NCBI GenBank assembly: GCA_022824945.1
Contig: JAJDYX010000027.1
Span: 1 to 64,000, forward strand
DNA length: 64,000 nt
Reading direction: 5' to 3'
From: Candidatus Latescibacterota bacterium
Lineage (GTDB): Bacteria; Latescibacterota; UBA2968
In this document: in pieces, positions 60,003 to 64,000 of the stretch
Position numbering within the stretch: the first letter of the stretch is position 1
Layout: each line of letters opens with the position of its first letter
Translations under genes and position numbers: made by a program
The notes under the pieces: model-generated
Told to the model about the DNA's origin: nothing
The model's database searches: none
The model's input: the letters and a program-made list of their open reading frames with translations, nothing else

Positions 60003-61184
60003 ATGTACAACCTATTATGCGTTCTGATTCTATCAATGGTGATAGGACCCCCCGATTCGGTAAAGGCAATTGATGATTCGAAAACGTTGGATCGCGTGAG
60101 AATCGGTGACAAGTGGGGGTTTGCCGACTCGACAGGTAAGATGGTTATTGATCCGATATTTGACTTTACCTATGGTTTTTCAGAGGGATTGGCCGCAGTG
60201 AAAGTTAGGGGTAAGTGGGGATATATCAATCCTGAAAGTGAGATCGTTATCAAGCTGCAATTTGACGATGCCTGGCCTTTTTCGGAAGGGCTGGCTGCTG
60301 TAAAAATTGAGGATAAGTATGGGCATATTGACAAGTCAGGCAAGGTGGTAATCAAGCCACAATTTGGCTTGGCCGGATCTTTTTGCGAGGGTTTGGCTAC
60401 TGTAGCAATTGGTCATAAGAGAGGATATATCAATCGGAAAGGCAAAATCGTTATCAAGCCGCAATTTGACCGGACTAGGTCTTTTAAAGAGGGATTGGCT
60501 GCTGTCTTAATTGGGCGCAAGTGGGGGTATATCAACCCCGAGGGAGAGGTCGTTATTAAACCACAATTTGACAATATCTCTGATTTTTCAATGGGATTGG
60601 CTGTGGTGAAAATCGGGGACAAGAAGGGGTATATCAACAGGGAAGGGGAGATCATTGTTGAGCCGCAATTTGATGAAGCCTGGTCTTTTTCGGAAGGATT
60701 GGCGCGTGTAAAAATTGGTCACAAGTGGGGGTATATCGATCGTGCAGGTGATATGGTGATCAAGCCACAGTTTGACTATGCCCAGTCTTTTTCAAAAGGG
60801 TTGGCTATGGTGCAAAACGAGGGGTCTTGGAGATATATCGACAAAAACGGACAGTATATCAAGGATACAGGTGGCATGAATACGATTGACGGTTTGCCAC
60901 CACCGCCATCGGGTGTAGTTGAGCAACGACCAGAACTCGTGCATTCCGTATCACCAGTCTATCCCAAAGATGCCTGGAAAGCCAGGCTGACTGGAAAAGT
61001 GATTTTGAGATTTTTGGTTGAGACGGACGGTCGAGTGGGCAATGTGACGGTGCTTAGAGGTCGAGAAGTTTTCCGGCAGGCAGCGATTGATGCTCTTATG
61101 CGATTCCGGTTTAAACCAGCACAAATAGACGGTGAACCGATTTCCGTATGGATGACACAGGCGATTTCATTCAATTTGAAATGA
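60003..61184 (+). CDS. WG-repeat protein with C-terminal TonB domain
   Basis: A 393-residue exported protein. The signal peptide covers about residues 1-22. Residues 33-270 are seven 34-residue WG repeats (consensus KIGxKWGYINxxGEVVIKPQF then a SEGLA turn), plus a partial eighth to about 290. Residues about 310-393 form a TonB-type C-terminal domain: VYPKDAWKARLTGKVILRF, DGRVGNVTVLRG, FRFKPAQIDGEPISVWM. No membrane anchor for energy coupling is seen, so this is a periplasmic TonB-family protein rather than a classical TonB. AGAGGTG precedes ATG 60003. It starts 31 bp after the DUF5916 gene. Confidence 0.85.
   Translation: MYNLLCVLILSMVIGPPDSVKAIDDSKTLDRVRIGDKWGFADSTGKMVIDPIFDFTYGFSEGLAAVKVRGKWGYINPESEIVIKLQFDDAWPFSEGLAAVKIEDKYGHIDKSGKVVIKPQFGLAGSFCEGLATVAIGHKRGYINRKGKIVIKPQFDRTRSFKEGLAAVLIGRKWGYINPEGEVVIKPQFDNISDFSMGLAVVKIGDKKGYINREGEIIVEPQFDEAWSFSEGLARVKIGHKWGYIDRAGDMVIKPQFDYAQSFSKGLAMVQNEGSWRYIDKNGQYIKDTGGMNTIDGLPPPPSGVVEQRPELVHSVSPVYPKDAWKARLTGKVILRFLVETDGRVGNVTVLRGREVFRQAAIDALMRFRFKPAQIDGEPISVWMTQAISFNLK
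60099..60812 (+). repeat. Seven tandem 102-bp coding repeats (WG repeats)
   Basis: The DNA encoding the WG repeats has a regular 102-bp period with clear similarity between units, especially around the TATATCAA, AAGCCGCAATTTGAC and TTTTC segments. Copy number may vary between strains. Confidence 0.75.
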
Positions 61185-61240
61185 AGTGACGAATTCAATG
61201 GGAAGACTCCACGCCTATGTCATTTTGTTCTCGATTTTCA

Positions 61241-61639
61241 TCAAGAAACATCAACCGTGTCGGATTGTTTTTGAGGTTCCTGGGATAACACAGCCAAAGC
61301 AACTTTTCTTGCCCAAAAGAGATTGGGTGTATCTTCAACTATTATTTTTGCCAAAATTTGACCTTCGTCTGGGTTGTAATCCTGGATAATGGTCAAGTAA
61401 GCTGCTATGGATATATCCCAGGGATTTTCATAATTTTGATCAATAGGACGATTGCAGACTTCGACAGCCCTTTCCCAGAGTTTCCTATAAGCAGAGCCAT
61501 CTTCGATGCAGTCTCGAAGTTGTTTAACCTCACTTTGATTACAAACTATCGATCCAAATGTCCGAAATCCACTCGCGACGCCCACTCTGGCTCCAAACTC
61601 AAAACTTTCAATCGCTTTGAATAAGTTATGAAGACTCAT
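61241..61639 (-). CDS. Protein of unknown function
   Basis: A 132-residue soluble protein with no signal peptide that I do not recognise. It is mainly helical. A mid-region PWDISIAAYLTIIQDYNPDEG precedes the C-terminal TPNLFWARKVALAVLSQEP. The LFWARKVALAVLS stretch recurs as DNA relics at about 61930 and 62490. Its ATG overlaps the stop of the upstream 70-residue frame by 4 bp, a sign of translational coupling. Immunity-protein-like or defence roles are possible, but nothing in the sequence proves them. Confidence 0.6.
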   Translation of the reverse strand: MSLHNLFKAIESFEFGARVGVASGFRTFGSIVCNQSEVKQLRDCIEDGSAYRKLWERAVEVCNRPIDQNYENPWDISIAAYLTIIQDYNPDEGQILAKIIVEDTPNLFWARKVALAVLSQEPQKQSDTVDVS

Positions 61640-61848
61640 GGATCATCTCTTTTTTCTATCCAGATCTCCCAATCATCAAATTGCAATGCCTCCGAAAGAT
61701 CTTTTATTTTGTGAAAATACTCCCCATCCTCACCCCATTTGTTCCAAATAACCCGTTCAATTTCACCATCTTCATCAATAAAAAAACAGTCAAGGGGAGA
61801 CCTCGCTCCCGCGGTCCAATAGGTCAGACCTCTCGACTGTGCTGACAA
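61636..61848 (-). CDS. Small frame of unknown function, possibly decayed
   Basis: A 70-residue frame with an acidic, Trp-rich C-terminal part (IERVIWNKWGEDGEYFH, QFDDWEIWIEKRDDP). The only start is TTG 61848, which overlaps the predicted -10 box of the promoter at 61848-61876. Translation therefore either begins at an unusual codon further in, or the gene has lost its start. The 4-bp overlap with the following gene argues that it was once translated. Confidence 0.4.
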   Translation of the reverse strand: MSAQSRGLTYWTAGARSPLDCFFIDEDGEIERVIWNKWGEDGEYFHKIKDLSEALQFDDWEIWIEKRDDP

Positions 61849-61876
61849 TTTTACTCAAAACCTATATTCAGGTCAA
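61848..61876 (-). promoter_or_regulatory. Promoter in duplicated leader segment, copy 1
   Basis: On the minus strand, TTGACC (61876-61871) and TAAAAT (61853-61848) are separated by 17 bases. The promoter and following leader resemble the segment at 63067-63095 and its downstream bases. Confidence 0.6.
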
Positions 61877-61904
61877 GCGCAAATCTACTTTATTGGATTG
61901 TTTT

Positions 61905-61965
61905 TGGGTTTCATTGGATTTCATGGGATAATACTGCCAGCGCAACTTTTCTGGGCCCAAAAGAG
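61905..61965 (-). pseudogene. Frameshifted relic of the 61241 gene 3' end
   Basis: Read on the minus strand, CTCTTTTGGGCCCAGAAAAG and the following bases match the LFWARKVALAVLS codons of the gene at 61241. One extra C breaks the frame: removing it restores LFWARKVALAVLSHE. The similarity continues into AAAAACAATCC. Confidence 0.6.
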
Positions 61966-61993
61966 ATGAGTTGTTTGTGTTTCATGGTCTTTT

Positions 61994-62176
61994 TTATGGT
62001 TTGATAAGACTGGCAACGATGGAGCCGACCGCGAGCAGGATAATAGCCCACAGCTTGCGATCAATGGACAGATAAAGTTTTTCCATAACTTCAAGGCGTT
62101 TTTCGCTTTGTTCTGCTGCACCTTCAAGCCAAGACGTTTTTTGTTCTACTTCGCGTATGCGTTCCGCTTTGGTCAT
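61994..62176 (-). CDS. Small coiled-coil protein with C-terminal membrane helix
   Basis: A 60-residue protein: residues 1-40 form a charged coiled coil (MTKAERIREVEQKTSWLEGA), and 42-58 a membrane helix (WAIILLAVGSIVASLI). AAAGGA precedes the ATG. It starts 12 bp after a 51-residue membrane ORF, and both appear driven by the strong promoter at 62424. The layout resembles XhlA-type holin accessory proteins, but the sequence does not decide this. Confidence 0.65.
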   Translation of the reverse strand: MTKAERIREVEQKTSWLEGAAEQSEKRLEVMEKLYLSIDRKLWAIILLAVGSIVASLIKP

Positions 62177-62188
62177 TGGAACGATCCT

Positions 62189-62344
62189 TTAATGAGTGTG
62201 TGAAGTCAAAGCCCAGTGGATCCACATGGTTTGCAGGACAAACAATGTTACAAGGATGGTGATAATGGCGCCGGTGAAGGCAAACAATTGTGTCCATCGC
62301 ACGATCAGCACCCCGTGTAAGTCGTCTTTATTTTGTGTTGCCAT
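62189..62344 (-). CDS. Very small single-pass membrane protein
   Basis: A 51-residue protein starting MATQNKDDLHGVLIVRW, then a hydrophobic helix (LFAFTGAIITILVTLFVLQ) and a His-ending tail (WALTSHTH). ATG 62344 (minus) has AAGGGA about 6 bases upstream. The promoter at 62424-62452 lies about 80 bp upstream. It is followed 12 bp later by the coiled-coil protein at 61994, so the two form a two-gene unit. No family is recognised. Confidence 0.55.
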   Translation of the reverse strand: MATQNKDDLHGVLIVRWTQLFAFTGAIITILVTLFVLQTMWIHWALTSHTH

Positions 62345-62423
62345 AGTGTGTCCCTTTTGTGCGAGAAGCTAAAAAATTGCCACAAGATATTGTGTTCTGT
62401 TTGGCCGATGATGTTGTTTGGCA

Positions 62424-62452
62424 ATAGTATCAATTATTGAAACGGTTGTCAA
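62424..62452 (-). promoter_or_regulatory. Strong sigma-70-type promoter for the two small membrane genes
   Basis: On the minus strand, TTGACA (62452-62447) and TACTAT (62429-62424) are separated by 17 bases, upstream of the ORF starting at 62344. Confidence 0.7.
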
Positions 62453-62464
62453 GGGGTTGGCATA

Positions 62465-62515
62465 AAGTTTTTTCAAGTAATCTTCAAACTTTCTGGCCCA
62501 AAAGAGATGATGTAG
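62465..62515 (-). repeat. Third copy of the LFWARK-coding repeat
   Basis: The minus strand reads CTCTTTTGGGCCAGAAAG, encoding LFWARK, as in the gene at 61241 and the relic at 61905. After that it diverges into codons for FEDYLKKL. The surrounding 75-residue frame overlaps a promoter and is not taken as a gene. Confidence 0.5.
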
Positions 62516-62605
62516 GTTTCTATCGTTGTTTCTCCTTCGCTTGCGCGGTCTCGTATTGGGAACCGTTGTTCTGATAACCCATTGAATAGACCTCACAAGA
62601 ATCGC

Positions 62606-62989
62606 TTACCCTTTGAAATAGGTCAGTAAACTGATAATAATAACCGCAACTGCAATGAGCAAAGACAACCATTTTATAGTTTGCCCTTCCACGCGGTTGA
62701 TATCGCTTTTTAAGGTGGTCTCCACGCGGTTGATATCGCTTTTTAAGGTGTTTTCTACACGGTTGATATCGTTTTTTAAGGAGTTTTCCAGGCCATTGAA
62801 TCCCGCGTCCATCTGGTTGATCAATTGCTCAAAACGACTGATCGTTTGCTCTTCTATACGGTTAATATCTTTTGTGTTCTGTTCGGTCTGGTCGCCAACC
62901 CCAACCCCATTTTTTTCAATATTAATTAACCGCTGGTCTTGTTCGGCCACTTTCTTTTCAAGCCGTGCTATCTTCTCGGAATCTGTCAT
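62606..62989 (-). CDS. Coiled-coil protein with 11-residue repeats and C-terminal membrane helix
   Basis: A 127-residue protein beginning MTDSEKIARLEKKVAEQDQR, a coiled coil. Three tandem 11-residue repeats (consensus LKSDINRVETT) follow at about 70-105, and a membrane helix (WLSLLIAVAVIIISLLTYF) ends it. AAGGAAG precedes the ATG, and the duplicated leader promoter at 63067 lies about 80 bp upstream. The 11-residue period fits a right-handed coiled coil. Function unknown; XhlA- or DUF1640-like proteins share the layout. Confidence 0.65.
   Translation of the reverse strand: MTDSEKIARLEKKVAEQDQRLINIEKNGVGVGDQTEQNTKDINRIEEQTISRFEQLINQMDAGFNGLENSLKNDINRVENTLKSDINRVETTLKSDINRVEGQTIKWLSLLIAVAVIIISLLTYFKG
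62690..62788 (-). repeat. Three tandem 33-bp coding repeats
   Basis: Copies start at 62690, 62723 and 62756, with the third more diverged. They encode the 11-residue repeats of the coiled-coil protein. Confidence 0.8.
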
Positions 62990-63066
62990 GACAATTCATC
63001 TTCCTTTTTTATTTTCATGCCGCTGTTTGACCACCGATACAGGTCAAAACTCTTGACTATGTGATA

Positions 63067-63095
63067 ATTTTACTCAAAATCTATATGCAAATCAA
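63067..63095 (-). promoter_or_regulatory. Promoter in duplicated leader segment, copy 2
   Basis: On the minus strand, TTGATT (63095-63090) and TAAAAT (63072-63067) are separated by 17 bases. Downstream, GTCAAAACTCTTGAC (plus-strand reading) is an inverted repeat close to the predicted start site and could be an operator. Confidence 0.6.
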
Positions 63096-63120
63096 GGGCG
63101 ATTGCGATAAATATTTGAAA

Positions 63121-63152
63121 TAAAAAAAGCACCCAGGTTTCGTTCGGGTGCT
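63121..63152 (-). terminator. Intrinsic terminator of the gene at the right edge
   Basis: AGCACCC (63128-63134) pairs exactly with GGGTGCT (63146-63152). Read on the minus strand, the stem is followed by a T run (63128-63122), about 110 bp after the stop of the edge gene. Confidence 0.8.
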
Positions 63153-63191
63153 TTCTGTTTGTTGAAAAAGGGTATTATCTGTGTTCACCTG

Positions 63192-63221
63192 ACGGGCAGG
63201 CACAAGGCACTGCCCCTACAT
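63192..63221 (-). repeat. Dispersed GC-rich hairpin element, copy 2
   Basis: Its reverse complement, TGTAGGGGCAGTGCC then TTGTGCCTGCCC, matches the element at 16059-16086 at most positions. It is followed by a short near-repeat of ATCTGCGT units (about 63222-63250). Confidence 0.55.
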
Positions 63222-63260
63222 TATCTGCGTCTATCTGCGTTTATCTGTGGATGCTTCTTC

Positions 63261-64000
63261 TCACAGCGCGAGGGCAACGCCTATACCGACAATGGGAATG
63301 AGCAGATATTTGAGAATCCCGCTGCGTTTGCCCTGGATGTTACCGAGGATAGATGTTTCCAATTTTTTATTTCCTGATTTGTAATACATGCATTCTGTAC
63401 CAGGAGTCGCAGCGATAGCAGTAACGCCGGGCCAAACGGGTTTGATGCCGCCCGTGGGATAGAGGATGATGTTTTCGCGATGGCGTTTGTAATCGCCCAT
63501 TTTGACCAGAAGCGCGTATTCTCGCCCAAAAGTAATTTGATCGGGTTGAACAATCGGGCCGAGTTCGTCCCCGACGACGGTTTGCAAGCGAACCGTATCC
63601 GACGCGGTCTTGGCGGTGGGTAACCACAAGCTGACACGCGGTGAGATGGGGAGAAAAGCGGGGGCATCGGAAATGCGGAATGAAATGGGAATGGCCATGT
63701 TTTGCGTGTCTTTGAGCATGTAATGGCCTTTGGGAAGGGTGAGGGAAAACTCTTGCTCCCGATTGGCGATGTTGTCGTTCAGGATGTGTTCGGCAAGGAC
63801 AACGAGGCTGTCGTACATGGCCTGTTCGCGCGGTGATGTGACCGGGGGCACGGGTGCTTCTCGCGTGAAGCGCACCTGTTCAAAGCGCAGAGTATTGGGG
63901 TGCATGTTGCGAATGGCGAGCCAGGCCGCATTTACGTTGACATCTAATCGACCGAGATGAGTGTGCCATTGTTCGGCAAAGCGCATGAGGTCACCCAATC
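63261..64000 (-). CDS. Unrecognised protein with C-terminal membrane helix (5' end outside window)
   Basis: About 246 C-terminal residues are present; the frame runs off the right edge. Visible parts are a helical stretch (MRFAEQWHTHLGRLDVNVN), a beta-rich middle (FSLTLPKGHYMLKDTQNMAI, PRVSLWLP, GREYALLVKMGDY), and a terminal hydrophobic helix (YLLIPIVGIGVALAL). A tail-anchored or envelope protein is plausible. I do not recognise a family. Stop at 63261-63263, with the terminator about 110 bp downstream. Confidence 0.6.
   Translation of the reverse strand, partial: LGDLMRFAEQWHTHLGRLDVNVNAAWLAIRNMHPNTLRFEQVRFTREAPVPPVTSPREQAMYDSLVVLAEHILNDNIANREQEFSLTLPKGHYMLKDTQNMAIPISFRISDAPAFLPISPRVSLWLPTAKTASDTVRLQTVVGDELGPIVQPDQITFGREYALLVKMGDYKRHRENIILYPTGGIKPVWPGVTAIAATPGTECMYYKSGNKKLETSILGNIQGKRSGILKYLLIPIVGIGVALAL

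Noticed and set aside
61921..62127. 68-residue minus-strand frame ending THLFWAQKSCAGS
   Set aside because: It is out of frame with the conserved repeat codons and overlaps the better-supported 60-residue coiled-coil gene.
62369..62596. 75-residue minus-strand frame containing LFWARK
   Set aside because: It overlaps the strong promoter at 62424-62452 and joins an Arg-rich leader to the repeat relic, so I treat only the repeat as real.
62690..62788. CRISPR-like array
   Set aside because: The 33-bp units are directly adjacent with no spacers and are in-frame coding repeats.
1..64000. tRNA, rRNA, insertion sequence or integrase genes
   Set aside because: No cloverleaf-like segment, rRNA core or transposase/integrase motif was recognised by eye; a tRNAscan or HMM search could still find a small one.

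Overview
The window reads as a dense, moderate-GC bacterial chromosome segment. Several traits suggest a member of a poorly cultured, polysaccharide-degrading lineage such as Candidatus Latescibacterota or a relative: many Gfo/Idh/MocA oxidoreductases, enolase-superfamily dehydratases, a sulfatase-like hydrolase, a phytanoyl-CoA dioxygenase relative, dockerin-like and cohesin-like secreted proteins, and a C-terminal sorting domain of the NPFNP/YNLLGQ type. This placement is an inference from gene content. No rRNA gene was seen and no tRNA gene was recognised by eye.

Layout. Positions 1-5439 hold a truncated oxidoreductase, an orphan D12-class adenine methylase, a secreted beta-helix protein, a VOC protein, a small antitoxin-like protein, a dioxygenase and a D-2-hydroxyacid dehydrogenase. 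A consensus-like promoter and a structured leader with a pseudoknot and terminator (5452-5626) precede a long co-directional run (5691-14832): a polytopic membrane protein, an enolase-superfamily dehydratase, a sugar isomerase, a SIS isomerase, a zinc aminopeptidase, an oxidoreductase and an MFS/spermidine-synthase fusion. Positions 14864-22376 continue with sugar-acid enzymes, an MFS transporter, a flavin disulfide reductase, an Ldh_2-type dehydrogenase and a glycosyltransferase, followed by anmK.

Positions 23604-34581 carry the siroheme/heme branch: hemX-like, precorrin-2 dehydrogenase, hemA, hemC and a cobA-hemD fusion. About 5.8 kb of unrelated material splits it: an AAA ATPase-nuclease, a heparinase-like lyase, a gene fragment, a toxin-antitoxin pair and a nuclease-like protein. 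The gene fragment is a diverged copy of the 3' part of the cohesin-like gene that lies just after cobA-hemD. Positions 35596-43926 hold an oxidoreductase, galU, mreB-mreC, an OYE-family oxidoreductase, a second hydroxyacid dehydrogenase and asd, which is preceded by a lysine riboswitch with its own terminator.

Positions 44323-52941 carry a sulfatase-like hydrolase with Thr at the nucleophile position, a CsiD/GlaH glutarate hydroxylase, a large dockerin-bearing beta-helix protein, and an hsp20-clpB chaperone pair behind a textbook sigma-54 promoter. Positions 52957-61184 carry a decayed PIN-type cluster, an oxidoreductase, a penicillin acylase, a DUF5916 outer-membrane protein and a WG-repeat/TonB fusion. 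The right end (61241-63260) is an array of very small coiled-coil and membrane proteins on the minus strand. It has strong promoters, two of them in a duplicated leader segment, plus gene relics and a terminator, and is followed by one truncated gene.
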